A stretch of 30,825 nt of DNA from a virus. Position numbers and translations under genes: made by a program. The stretch is from positions 1 to 30,825 of the IMG/VR virus record IMGVR_UViG_3300037963_000098; one strand, given 5' to 3'. The notes under the pieces were generated by a model. It was not told the DNA's origin. It ran no database searches and was given only the letters and a program-made list of their open reading frames with translations. Positions 6,597 to 12,915 of the stretch are shown in pieces (the first letter of the stretch is position 1; each line of letters opens with the position of its first letter).

Positions 6597-6639
6597 CACC
6601 CCTCACTAACTATAGTATATTTTCGCAAAAAGAGGGGTG
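6597..6639. repeat. GC-rich inverted repeat in control region
   Basis: Arms CACCCCTC (6597-6604) and GAGGGGTG (6632-6639) are exact complements separated by 27 AT-rich bases. A T-run follows only on the plus strand, where there are no genes; on the minus strand an A-run precedes it, so it is not a standard terminator for the phage transcript. On the minus strand the second arm would hide a GAGGGG just before the ATG of the 12-codon leader frame. Confidence 0.55.
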
Positions 6640-6707
6640 TTTTTGGAATATATTATTTTTCTAGTATGAATGCCTATTAGAATGGCTAGATTGCTTTGTA
6701 TGGCTCT

Positions 6708-6950
6708 CTATTTGGCTTTTTTTGGGTATTCTTTTATCGAAGTGATAGTAGATTTGAGAATTACATGGCATGATCCCATTTCTTCCCCACCAAGCATGGT
6801 TGCTAGGTAATATGCAAGATTGTCCTCACGAATCAAAAATCCGATTACCTCGCATTCCAAAATTTTAGTTTTAAGAATTAAATCTAAGTCGTGCCATTCA
6901 TTCGTCAATGACATATGATCGTAAAATTTAATATGAAGTATTTTTGACAC
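6708..6950 (-). CDS. Hypothetical protein, 80 aa; last gene of the late block
   Basis: Begins with GTG (residues MSKILHIKFYDHMSLTNEWH), with AAGGA about ten bases upstream. It looks like a compact alpha/beta protein: ECEVIGFLIREDNLAYYLATML in the middle, then CHVILKSTITSIKEY. I recall similar small proteins in other phages but can assign no function. It overlaps the 43-residue basic frame by 23 bases and is followed by the main control region. Confidence 0.65.
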   Translation of the reverse strand: MSKILHIKFYDHMSLTNEWHDLDLILKTKILECEVIGFLIREDNLAYYLATMLGGEEMGSCHVILKSTITSIKEYPKKAK

Positions 6951-7059
6951 GCAAAATCTTTTCCTTTGCTTTATATTTCTTTGATCGTTTTTTCTTTCTG
7001 CGTTTACCAGATGATCTTGGTATGAGTTCTTGAATTAGAGTTGTTGTAGTTATTCCCAT
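6928..7059 (-). CDS. Possible small basic protein, 43 aa
   Basis: Begins MGITTTTLIQELIPRSSGKR and then becomes almost entirely lysine and arginine (RRKKKRSKKYKAKEK). Such composition could bind nucleic acid. No ribosome site is obvious, but the GC-rich hairpin at 7069-7091 lies just upstream. The coding status is moderate because an A-rich minus strand yields lysine-rich frames easily; the ordered first 17 residues argue for a real gene. Confidence 0.45.
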   Translation of the reverse strand: MGITTTTLIQELIPRSSGKRRKKKRSKKYKAKEKILRVKNTSY

Positions 7060-7068
7060 GACATTTGT

Positions 7069-7091
7069 AGGGTGGGAATGATACCCACCCT
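7069..7091 (-). terminator. GC-rich hairpin between late microgenes
   Basis: Minus strand AGGGTGGG-TATCATT-CCCACCCT forms an exact 8-bp stem with a 7-base loop, very GC-rich for this genome. No T-run follows on the minus strand, so it may be a processing, stability or partial-termination element and not a simple terminator. Its core resembles the hairpin after the capsid gene at 23383-23402. The T-run on the plus side is the antisense of a lysine-coding tract. Confidence 0.45.
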
Positions 7092-7095
7092 TATT

Positions 7096-7173
7096 TTATT
7101 TTTTTTTCTTTTTCCTTTTTTTCTTTTTGCTTTTTTTCATTCCTTTTGAATAATTACTACTATGGTATGGCAT
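7096..7173 (-). CDS. Lysine-rich microprotein, 25 aa
   Basis: MPYHSSNYSKGMKKSKKKK plus five more lysine/arginine residues. Its ATG overlaps the stop of the small membrane gene upstream (TAATG), the standard junction in this genome, which is the best evidence that it is translated. Similar MPYH...KKK microproteins occur in other marine phages as I recall. Function unknown; nucleic acid or membrane surface binding is plausible from charge. Confidence 0.5.
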   Translation of the reverse strand: MPYHSSNYSKGMKKSKKKKRKKKKK

Positions 7174-7286
7174 TAGTGTAGTACCCAATGATGTAGCATT
7201 ACAACTAGTATTACTACCGCTAATACTTTTACCCATGATTTAAGTTTCATAAAATCCTCAAACCAATCTTTTATCATATCTATCAT
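7173..7286 (-). CDS. Small membrane protein, 37 aa
   Basis: MIDMIKDWFEDFMKLKSWVK leads into one strongly hydrophobic helix (VLAVVILVVML) and ends HHWVLH. The ATG overlaps the stop of the holin gene (ATGA) and its own stop overlaps the next ATG (TAATG), so the three genes are translationally linked. Its place right after the holin suggests a lysis accessory such as an antiholin or spanin-like partner, but nothing in the sequence proves this. Confidence 0.6.
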   Translation of the reverse strand: MIDMIKDWFEDFMKLKSWVKVLAVVILVVMLHHWVLH

Positions 7287-7696
7287 TTGCTTATCCCCTT
7301 TTGTTTCTCGTATGTTCTGAGTCCTGCCATTCCCAGCAATGACATGACCAGAGGCATCAAAACACTCATATCAAGACTTGGCAAGTCTAAAGTTTCAACT
7401 TCAAACACTGCAAGAAAAAACACTATGAATTGCTTTAAAACAAATTCCCAAAAGATTGCTAATGCACAAGACATTCCTATTAATGGTCTCCAGCTTCTTT
7501 GCATCATACCGCCAATGCCTTTAGCAGTAGATTTTGCATCAGCTAAATTAATATCTGTTTGTGCTTTATTTAATGCGTTATCTAATTCTTTTAATTTTAT
7601 TTTTGCTTGTGCCTTTTCTTCATCAGAAGTGTGTAGTTCATCTACAATCTTTCCTACACTATCTACTAATCCACCACCTAATAATTTACCTAACAT
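7283..7696 (-). CDS. 3TM-type phage holin
   Basis: A 137-residue membrane protein resembling the GTA/3TM holin family. An amphipathic N-terminal part with a charged helix (TSDEEKAQAKIKLKELDNAL, about 24-43) is followed by QRSWRPLIGMSCALAIFWEF (about 68-87), where the Q/W-R-P motif before the first membrane helix is characteristic. A second hydrophobic stretch and a third (MSVLMPLVMSLLGMAGLRTYEK, ending near residue 131) follow. It should open or depolarise the inner membrane to release the lysozyme encoded just upstream. Start overlaps the lysozyme stop (TAATG). Confidence 0.85.
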   Translation of the reverse strand: MLGKLLGGGLVDSVGKIVDELHTSDEEKAQAKIKLKELDNALNKAQTDINLADAKSTAKGIGGMMQRSWRPLIGMSCALAIFWEFVLKQFIVFFLAVFEVETLDLPSLDMSVLMPLVMSLLGMAGLRTYEKQKGISK

Positions 7697-8142
7697 TATA
7701 CATCTCTCATTCTAGCTGATAATTCAGTTATTCTATTTACTAAACCTCTGACATCTGACTTACCCATTTTGCTATCTAAAAGTTCTTCTGAAGCTAATAC
7801 ATAGTCTTTATCTAATAATGCTTGTTTACACCTCTTGAAGCCCTGTAGTCGTGGTAAACCAATCCAAAAGCAAAGATGTACGCAGACTTCAAAAGCCTCT
7901 GGCTCAATGGTTGCAGGATCAATAAATTTTTTTGTATCTTCTATTGCATTAGATAAGTCTTTATCAAAGATTGTTAATACTTCTTCATTGTTTAATGGTT
8001 TTTGTCTATTCAATAGTTCTTGCTCATTATCTCTAATCATGTGACCTACTCCAATAGTCCAAAGTCCAGATGTGCATTTATATTTTTCGTATCTGATACC
8101 TTCCCACCTTGTAATGTCTTTACCTAATCTTTCTCTATTCAT
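7696..8142 (-). CDS. GH24 lysozyme (endolysin)
   Basis: A 148-residue T4/P21-type lysozyme that cuts peptidoglycan glycan strands. The catalytic signature E-x8-C-x5-T is clear: E14 in RWEGIRY, C23 and T29 in GLWTIGVGH. Cysteine replaces the aspartate of T4 lysozyme, a known variant in this family. The rest of the fold is visible (NNEEVLTIFDKDL, FWIGLPRLQGFKRCKQALL, NRITELSARM). There is no signal peptide or SAR helix, so export depends on the holin that follows. Its start overlaps the stop of the DUF3310 gene. Confidence 0.92.
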   Translation of the reverse strand: MNRERLGKDITRWEGIRYEKYKCTSGLWTIGVGHMIRDNEQELLNRQKPLNNEEVLTIFDKDLSNAIEDTKKFIDPATIEPEAFEVCVHLCFWIGLPRLQGFKRCKQALLDKDYVLASEELLDSKMGKSDVRGLVNRITELSARMRDV

Positions 8143-8348
8143 TAGTTGCTATACCTCTCTATTAATCTTGATAAATACCATTGTGCTTTTTTAAGATCTT
8201 CTATTTTTCCTTTGCTCTTGTATCTTACAATATATTTCAAACAACAAGCCTCATGGTGTCCAAGTTTAAATTCCTCAATGACATCTATAAGCTGTATCTT
8301 TGTTCCAATATAATATGCAGGATTTATCTTATCTTCGTAATCACTCAT
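8142..8348 (-). CDS. DUF3310 protein
   Basis: A 68-residue protein matching the DUF3310 pattern: INPAYYIG, IQLIDVIEEFKLGHHEACCLKYIVRYKSKG, then EDLKKAQWYLSRLIE. The family is widespread in phages, typically encoded near nucleotide or nucleic-acid enzymes, and lacks a firm function. Here it sits between a metallophosphoesterase (4-base ATGA overlap) and the lysozyme. Confidence 0.88.
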   Translation of the reverse strand: MSDYEDKINPAYYIGTKIQLIDVIEEFKLGHHEACCLKYIVRYKSKGKIEDLKKAQWYLSRLIERYSN

Positions 8349-9064
8349 ATATAGATATTTTTATCCCAAGATCCGTTTTTATTCAATACCATAGGTGTAA
8401 TGTGTGGATATCCCTCAGTTATTAGACCACAAGAAAGTATAGGTTTTGACAGGTTAATCTTCATATATGCCATAGCTAGACTATCTTTATTTACCAGACA
8501 CCCTACTGTCATACCCCAATTTAAATGAAATTGATTGGCTACAAATACTGTACTTGCAGTACAATGAAAATGACCTTGCACCACGCATTGAGAATATTCT
8601 CTTACAGCTTTTTCAATATTCTTAGAAAATTGATGTCCGAATAATATTTTTTTATTATCATATTCAATTTGGTGTTTATCTTTCCAAACCCACCCATCAT
8701 TAACTTCTAAAATATCATTGTACGATTTGATAAATTTTCTTGACATGCCTTTGGCAACTGCCCTACGCAATACCATAGATCCATGATTACTTTCTAAAAT
8801 AACCATCTTTGGAAATAGTTTTTCTAATCTATGCAACCAACTTTTAGTGACTTCTAATTCATCTCCTGCACTTCCTAAATCAGGATCTATTTCGTGAAAG
8901 TGTATGGAATTGTATGATGCCTCATCTCCAATATTTATTATTGTTGAGGGCTTATAAACTTTTTTTAATTTTTCTAAAAAAGAAATACTATCTACATGGC
9001 AATATGGTGCATGAAGATCGCTTATTACTAAAATCCTATCATGTTTCTTCATAGTCTTTTGCAT
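8345..9064 (-). CDS. Calcineurin-like metallophosphoesterase
   Basis: A 239-residue protein with the five metallophosphoesterase motifs in order: ISDLH (D16, H18), GDE (46-48), SNH (92-94), FGH (142-144) and GHFH (164-167). These ligate two metal ions and hydrolyse phosphomono- or diesters. The second motif has E after GD and lacks a following G, as in several phage relatives. Possible substrates are nucleic acid ends, cyclic nucleotides or RNA caps; the sequence does not decide. An alternative start lies four codons in (9052). It overlaps the upstream gene by 26 bases and the DUF3310 gene by 4. Confidence 0.88.
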   Translation of the reverse strand: MQKTMKKHDRILVISDLHAPYCHVDSISFLEKLKKVYKPSTIINIGDEASYNSIHFHEIDPDLGSAGDELEVTKSWLHRLEKLFPKMVILESNHGSMVLRRAVAKGMSRKFIKSYNDILEVNDGWVWKDKHQIEYDNKKILFGHQFSKNIEKAVREYSQCVVQGHFHCTASTVFVANQFHLNWGMTVGCLVNKDSLAMAYMKINLSKPILSCGLITEGYPHITPMVLNKNGSWDKNIYI

Positions 9065-9230
9065 CTACGCAAAAAAATAAATATTTGCGAATATTATTTT
9101 TATCCAAAATTGACTTTATGTAATCACCTTGCATTTTGCAATCATTTACATTTTCATATCTTTCATTGATAGAAACGCATACTGAGTTCATACAAAGATA
9201 TCCTACTAGGAAGATTGTGCCTAAATTCAA
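9039..9230 (-). CDS. Small secreted or membrane-targeted protein, 63 aa
   Basis: Chosen start is a TTG at 9230, overlapping the upstream TGA (TTGA). The N-terminus MNLGTIFLVGYLCMNSVCVS looks like a signal sequence; the mature part (INERYENVNDCKMQGDYIKS...) has two more cysteines that could form a disulfide. An ATG at 9191 preceded by AGGA is an alternative and would remove most of the hydrophobic signal. It belongs to a run of envelope-type proteins. Function unknown. Confidence 0.5.
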   Translation of the reverse strand: MNLGTIFLVGYLCMNSVCVSINERYENVNDCKMQGDYIKSILDKNNIRKYLFFCVDAKDYEET

Positions 9231-9421
9231 AGAATTATATCTCTGAGCAGAATAATTAGATTTGAAAAAACAAGAATACCAACAGTCCACAATACTTTTT
9301 GGACACTTAATAATCTTTTGTCCAGATGAACGAGATGGTTTGTTTTAATAATATCAATATCTTTTTTAATTAAAGATACTTCTTTATCAAGTTTGTTGAT
9401 TTTCTCTGATTGTGTCGCCAT
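9227..9421 (-). CDS. Coiled-coil protein with C-terminal membrane helix, 64 aa
   Basis: Residues 5-45 have heptad-like spacing (EKINKLDKEVSLIKKDIDII...LDKRLLSVQKV), followed by one membrane helix (LWTVGILVFSNLIIL). The layout resembles haemolysin-XhlA-type phage membrane proteins that work with holins. It lies one kilobase before the lysozyme-holin pair, so a lysis accessory role is plausible but unproven. Confidence 0.65.
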   Translation of the reverse strand: MATQSEKINKLDKEVSLIKKDIDIIKTNHLVHLDKRLLSVQKVLWTVGILVFSNLIILLRDIIL

Positions 9422-9719
9422 TGTCTATACCATCGGTATTTAACTTAACTTGTGCTTGTTTGTCAAATGCTTCTATTACTTCCATATCTTTTTTGTACTT
9501 TTCTTCATACTCTGCTTTTGCTTTTTGCATTGAAACTACATCATCTATAGTCATGTTTGATATTTTATTATTTAGTGATTGATTTTTTTCTGCCCAATTA
9601 TCTAGTCTTTCAAGATATAGTTTTTCCCTAATCTTTGATTCTTTAACTTCTTCTCTAGCTTCTCTTAGTTCTTGTTTTGCTTTTTTAAGTTGTTGTTTTA
9701 GTTCTTCTGATGTTGCCAT
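9387..9719 (-). CDS. Coiled-coil protein, 110 aa
   Basis: Almost entirely helical and charged: SEELKQQLKKAKQELREARE through about residue 60 is a continuous heptad pattern, and a second helix covers VVSMQKAKAEYEEKYKKDM. No signal peptide or membrane helix. It is flanked on both sides by membrane-anchored coiled-coil proteins and may interact with them. The start overlaps the upstream stop (TAATG). Confidence 0.65.
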   Translation of the reverse strand: MATSEELKQQLKKAKQELREAREEVKESKIREKLYLERLDNWAEKNQSLNNKISNMTIDDVVSMQKAKAEYEEKYKKDMEVIEAFDKQAQVKLNTDGIDNGDTIRENQQT

Positions 9720-10168
9720 TATTTTACTCCTGCTAATGGGTTAGCTAATATCTTTTGTATTTTATCTTCTAATTCTTGCTCAATCACCTTTAAATCTTTC
9801 GATAATTCTCTTTCAGTATCTTTTACCCTGTCCTCAATATCATTAACTACCTTATCTATTGATCTTATGTCTTGTTTTAAATCTTTCAAATCATCATTTA
9901 TGTTTTTAGATAAATTACTAGCCACATCATTGACTAAACTAACTTCTTCTAAAACTGTTGATATTTCAGATTTCAACACAGCTATTTGCTCGTCATAGTG
10001 GCTCATGTCTGGTGATACAAAATCGTTTACTCTTTGTTGTAGTAGTTGATAATCCTTCCAAAATTCAAAAGCACCCCAAAGACCACCACCAAGAGTACCA
10101 AGCAAGGAAAACAAAATAAATATTTTCCCACCTTTTAATTTAATACCTTGATATTCTACCTCTGCCAT
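9719..10168 (-). CDS. Membrane-anchored coiled-coil protein, 149 aa
   Basis: After a short polar start (MAEVEYQGIKLKGGK) comes one membrane helix (IFILFSLLGTLGGGLWGAF, about 16-34). The rest is long coiled coil (about 40-140) with repeated pattern LKQDIRSIDKVVNDIEDRV. This places a long rod on one side of the inner membrane. I recall similar proteins near tail-fibre genes of marine phages, but function is unknown. It overlaps the acidic secreted protein gene by 13 bases. Confidence 0.65.
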   Translation of the reverse strand: MAEVEYQGIKLKGGKIFILFSLLGTLGGGLWGAFEFWKDYQLLQQRVNDFVSPDMSHYDEQIAVLKSEISTVLEEVSLVNDVASNLSKNINDDLKDLKQDIRSIDKVVNDIEDRVKDTERELSKDLKVIEQELEDKIQKILANPLAGVK

Positions 10169-11487
10169 TGTAAATCCACTAATTCATTCATTCCTAAATA
10201 ATCCATATAAAATAAATCTAAATGAGTATCTTCTATCATGTTTTGATCTAGATACAAATTCACATCTTCATAAAATTGTTTATCAAGTAATTCTCTATCT
10301 GTATATGTGTTATAATCGTTATCTGATAAAACTATCATTAATGCTAATTGTGTAGTTTGTGACTCTACAGACATCTTATCTTTAAGATTAGCAATAATCT
10401 TTTTAGCAATCTTTTGTTTCATTTCTCTAGGATTTGGTCTTTCAGTTTCAGCTTCTTCTACCTCTTCTTGCTCTGGCTCATCTACTGTTTCTTCAACAAC
10501 TTCTTCTACAATTTCCTCTTGGGTTTCTTCTGTAATTTCCTCAGGTTGTTCTTCAGCTATTTCTTCGGGTTGTTCTTCTACAACTTCTATCTCAATCTCC
10601 TCTGGCATTTCTTCAATAATCTCTGGTAATTCTTCCATGATTTGATCATCTAATTCAGCATAAAGTTCTACTTCAATCTCTGGTAAATCCTCAAGTATCG
10701 GAATATCAATAGAAATATCTAAATCTTCAACAGGTGCAAAATCAATTTCAAAAGATATATCTTCATTAAAATAATCTTCTATAACAACTTCAAAAGATAC
10801 TTCTTCATATTCTATTTCTTCAAAAAAAATATCATTTACAATATCATCTATAATATCAGTAATTATATCTATTGTTTGATATTCAACAGTTAAGAATGGA
10901 TCTGAAATTATTCCACCATAGAATCCAGACGTATATCCTGCATCTACAGACCATATATCCATTTGAAAGTTTATATCTAAATAATTATTTACACCTAGAG
11001 ATTGATTGTAAGAATAATCTTGAACTCCTACATAATTCATTTCAACTGTATGCTGATGTGTTTTAAATATTGTTCCTGTTTCGTCTGATAATTTTAAAGT
11101 AATTGTAAAATAGTCTTTACAGTCACTATTTGTGTTTGAACAGCTAGGAACATTTGTGTTACTGACATGACTTTCAATACTCGCACCATATTCATAATCA
11201 AATCCTTGTTGTATTTCTTCTATAGATAATCCTTGATTTATAAGACTTATTTGGTCTGAAACAATCTTACCACCATCATTTTCATTGTAGCCACCACGAA
11301 TACTTGAACTTCCTGTGCATACTTCACCATCTTGTAATTGACCAGAATAACTACATTGGGTGATTGATGCTTTGTTTTCTAATGTCCACTCATCAGCAGG
11401 TGGAACTAGATTACCTGTATCTATTTCTTCAGCTTTAGAGGAATACGAGCATACTAAGAGCCAAAAGACCAAAATCCTTAATATCAT
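10156..11487 (-). CDS. Secreted protein with long acidic repeat tract, 443 aa
   Basis: The ATG at 11487 follows AAGGA. The N-terminus MILRILVFWLLVCSYSSKA is a signal peptide, cleaved likely after KA. Residues about 35-200 form a beta-rich, cysteine-containing domain (QCSYSG, GEVCTG, SCSNTNSDC). Residues about 203-350 are extremely acidic with repeats of the type E-E-Q-P-E-E-I. The final 90 residues turn basic then mixed (MKQKIAKKIIANLKDK). Such a tract could bind cations or cell-surface material. It is the largest member of the envelope-directed cluster; no family recognised. Confidence 0.7.
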   Translation of the reverse strand: MILRILVFWLLVCSYSSKAEEIDTGNLVPPADEWTLENKASITQCSYSGQLQDGEVCTGSSSIRGGYNENDGGKIVSDQISLINQGLSIEEIQQGFDYEYGASIESHVSNTNVPSCSNTNSDCKDYFTITLKLSDETGTIFKTHQHTVEMNYVGVQDYSYNQSLGVNNYLDINFQMDIWSVDAGYTSGFYGGIISDPFLTVEYQTIDIITDIIDDIVNDIFFEEIEYEEVSFEVVIEDYFNEDISFEIDFAPVEDLDISIDIPILEDLPEIEVELYAELDDQIMEELPEIIEEMPEEIEIEVVEEQPEEIAEEQPEEITEETQEEIVEEVVEETVDEPEQEEVEEAETERPNPREMKQKIAKKIIANLKDKMSVESQTTQLALMIVLSDNDYNTYTDRELLDKQFYEDVNLYLDQNMIEDTHLDLFYMDYLGMNELVDLQWQR

Positions 11488-12004
11488 CAAAAGTTCCTTC
11501 TTGTTTTTTTTCTTCTACAATTTGCTCTTTTATATCTTCATAGTCAGGTCTTAGATGTGGGTTTGCTTCCCAATAATCTTGTGCCTCTTGTCCAATTAGA
11601 GAAACTTTTTTTACAGGATCATAGACAGGGCAACTTGTTCCAGAATTTTGCATGGCTACAAATACTCTTTTGTCTTGACACAAAATACTTACACTTGCGA
11701 TTTTAAGCCCTTGTTTGAATAAAGTTTGAGAAAGCAATAATCTCTCACAATTCAAGTCCACAATAGTCATACCGCTGCTAATACCGAGTATTTGGGTCTG
11801 GACAGCACCAGACACTCCAGATCTACATATAAAACTATTCACAGAATTTATAGATGGTGAATTTGCTGATGGTGGTGTTTTATCTACTGTGACTGTTGAA
11901 TTAGAAACTGTATTTGTATTGGCATTAACTTGACTACAAATTAAAAGTGTAATTAAAAATATTACACAGCAAGAAGTGACATACATAAACCAATCATTTC
12001 TCAT
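11435..12004 (-). CDS. Secreted or membrane protein, 189 aa
   Basis: Residues about 8-27 (YVTSCCVIFLITLLICSQVN) form a signal or anchor. A threonine/serine/proline-rich stretch follows (TVTVDKTPPSANSPSINSV), then a domain with five spaced cysteines (FICRSG, LNCERL, ILCQDKR, SCPVYD). The end is charged helix plus a hydrophobic tail (FGLLALSMLVFL). That tail coincides with the 52-base overlap with the next gene's signal-peptide region, so two membrane segments are read from one DNA stretch in different frames. Function unknown. Confidence 0.65.
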   Translation of the reverse strand: MRNDWFMYVTSCCVIFLITLLICSQVNANTNTVSNSTVTVDKTPPSANSPSINSVNSFICRSGVSGAVQTQILGISSGMTIVDLNCERLLLSQTLFKQGLKIASVSILCQDKRVFVAMQNSGTSCPVYDPVKKVSLIGQEAQDYWEANPHLRPDYEDIKEQIVEEKKQEGTFDDIKDFGLLALSMLVFL

Positions 12005-12222
12005 TATTCAACCTTACTCAAAGACCTAATAAATTCTACACCTTCTATAGTTTCTATTTGTGCTTCTACTTTTGCACAAGATACTCTTGCAGTATCTGAT
12101 TGCATATTACGTTCAATGATTCTTTTCTTTTCAAGGCAATCTTTAACACCATCAGTTACAGTATGTTCAATCATAGTACCACCTGAAAATAAAATTAAAG
12201 CTATAATTACTTTAGTTACCAT
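12004..12222 (-). CDS. Small secreted protein, 72 aa
   Basis: MVTKVIIALILFSGGTMIEH is signal-like. The mature part holds two cysteines (KDCLEKKR and RVSCAKVE) in a helical charged segment, compatible with one disulfide in the periplasm. AAGGT precedes the ATG. Shares the pattern of small secreted two-cysteine protein with the product at 9039-9230. Function unknown. Confidence 0.6.
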   Translation of the reverse strand: MVTKVIIALILFSGGTMIEHTVTDGVKDCLEKKRIIERNMQSDTARVSCAKVEAQIETIEGVEFIRSLSKVE

Positions 12223-12571
12223 TATGTCTTACCTTATCTTTTAATTTTTCTATATCTTCCAATGCTTTTTCCATGTCTGCTTGTAATCTCATAATGTTCA
12301 CTTTGTTATGTGCCATGTTTTCTAAATCTTCTGACATGCTTTCTACTTGTCCAGCTATGAACTCTAGCAACATAAACTGTTCTTGATCAATAGGTGTTTG
12401 AACTGCATTCTTAACAAGATCAGACTCAAATAGTGTTGCTCTAGTTTCAATATTATTTAGTCTTTCGATAATTCCAAAGTATGCCCAAACCGCAGTTGCT
12501 GTAACTGCTAATAAACCTAAAAGATTTTTTAATGGTAATCCTATTTCAGTTTTTTCTGAAATACTTGGCAT
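12212..12571 (-). CDS. Membrane-anchored coiled-coil protein, 119 aa
   Basis: A membrane helix near the N-terminus (LKNLLGLLAVTATAVWAYFGI, about 14-34, read as two segments) is followed by coiled coil to the end (IERLNNIETRATLFES; DLENMAHNKVNIMRLQADME). It has the same plan as the product of 9719-10168. It starts the envelope-type cluster, directly after the tail-fibre-associated genes. Confidence 0.65.
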   Translation of the reverse strand: MPSISEKTEIGLPLKNLLGLLAVTATAVWAYFGIIERLNNIETRATLFESDLVKNAVQTPIDQEQFMLLEFIAGQVESMSEDLENMAHNKVNIMRLQADMEKALEDIEKLKDKVRHNGN

Positions 12572-12912
12572 TATCCTTTACTATTTGCGTCTTTAACTGC
12601 TTTGATATGCTTATACCAAGAACCTGTCTTATTTAGTTTACCATCATTAATATCATGGTACAGTTTATCCAATTGTTCCTGCCATGATAAGTATTCTGTT
12701 CTTCTTTTTACATCTATGGCTGCGTTTGATTCAGCAGTATTACCAGCAGTTTCATAAGAAGCTATTTGTGAATTAGTAGGTTTAGAAAAACTATATGTCC
12801 ATGTTTTTATATAATCACCACTACCATCATTTTGTAAAGATACTTTTGTATTATCCCAAGTTTTAGAATTTGCTTCTATGTATAATTTAACTTTTGTACT
12901 TAATTGTGCCAT
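12571..12912 (-). CDS. XkdW-like tail-associated protein, 113 aa
   Basis: The second half contains RRTEYLSWQEQLDKLYHDI, then W and IKAVKDANSK, matching the E-Q-L-D-x-L-Y-H-D-I ... W-x3-I-x2-V-K pattern of XkdW-like proteins found next to phage tail-fibre genes. A role in fibre assembly or as a small tail component is likely by context. GGAG precedes the ATG; the stop overlaps the next ATG. Confidence 0.7.
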   Translation of the reverse strand: MAQLSTKVKLYIEANSKTWDNTKVSLQNDGSGDYIKTWTYSFSKPTNSQIASYETAGNTAESNAAIDVKRRTEYLSWQEQLDKLYHDINDGKLNKTGSWYKHIKAVKDANSKG

Positions 12913-12915
12913 GTT

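Larger units (their letters stand above)
6393..6707 (-). promoter_or_regulatory. Main intergenic control region
   Basis: This 315-base stretch is the only long gap in the genome. It lies between the last late gene (ending at 6708) and the first early gene (6392). It holds a palindrome next to a TATAAT (6421-6449), a short dyad at 6571-6584 (CACTA-4-TAGTG), a GC-rich inverted repeat (6597-6639), and a perfect but orphan ribosome site AGGAGG (6553-6558, minus). A 12-codon frame MLNDTISSDLVP (6557-6595) ends in that AGGAGG, and no ATG, GTG or TTG follows at a usable distance. It could combine late-operon ending, early promoter, leader RNA and possibly replication origin; these roles are inferred. 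Confidence 0.6.

Noticed and set aside
6597-6644. Rho-independent terminator on the plus strand (stem followed by TTTTT)
   Set aside because: No plus-strand gene exists for it to end, and the loop of 27 bases is too large. Kept only as an inverted repeat.
7287-7715. Open frame of 142 codons on the plus strand
   Set aside because: It lies exactly opposite the holin gene, which has clear family features. Long antisense frames are expected on a strand opposite A-rich coding sequence.
10414-10629. Plus-strand frame rich in phenylalanine and leucine
   Set aside because: Antisense shadow of the glutamate-rich tract (GAA/GAG read backwards gives F/L/S codons).
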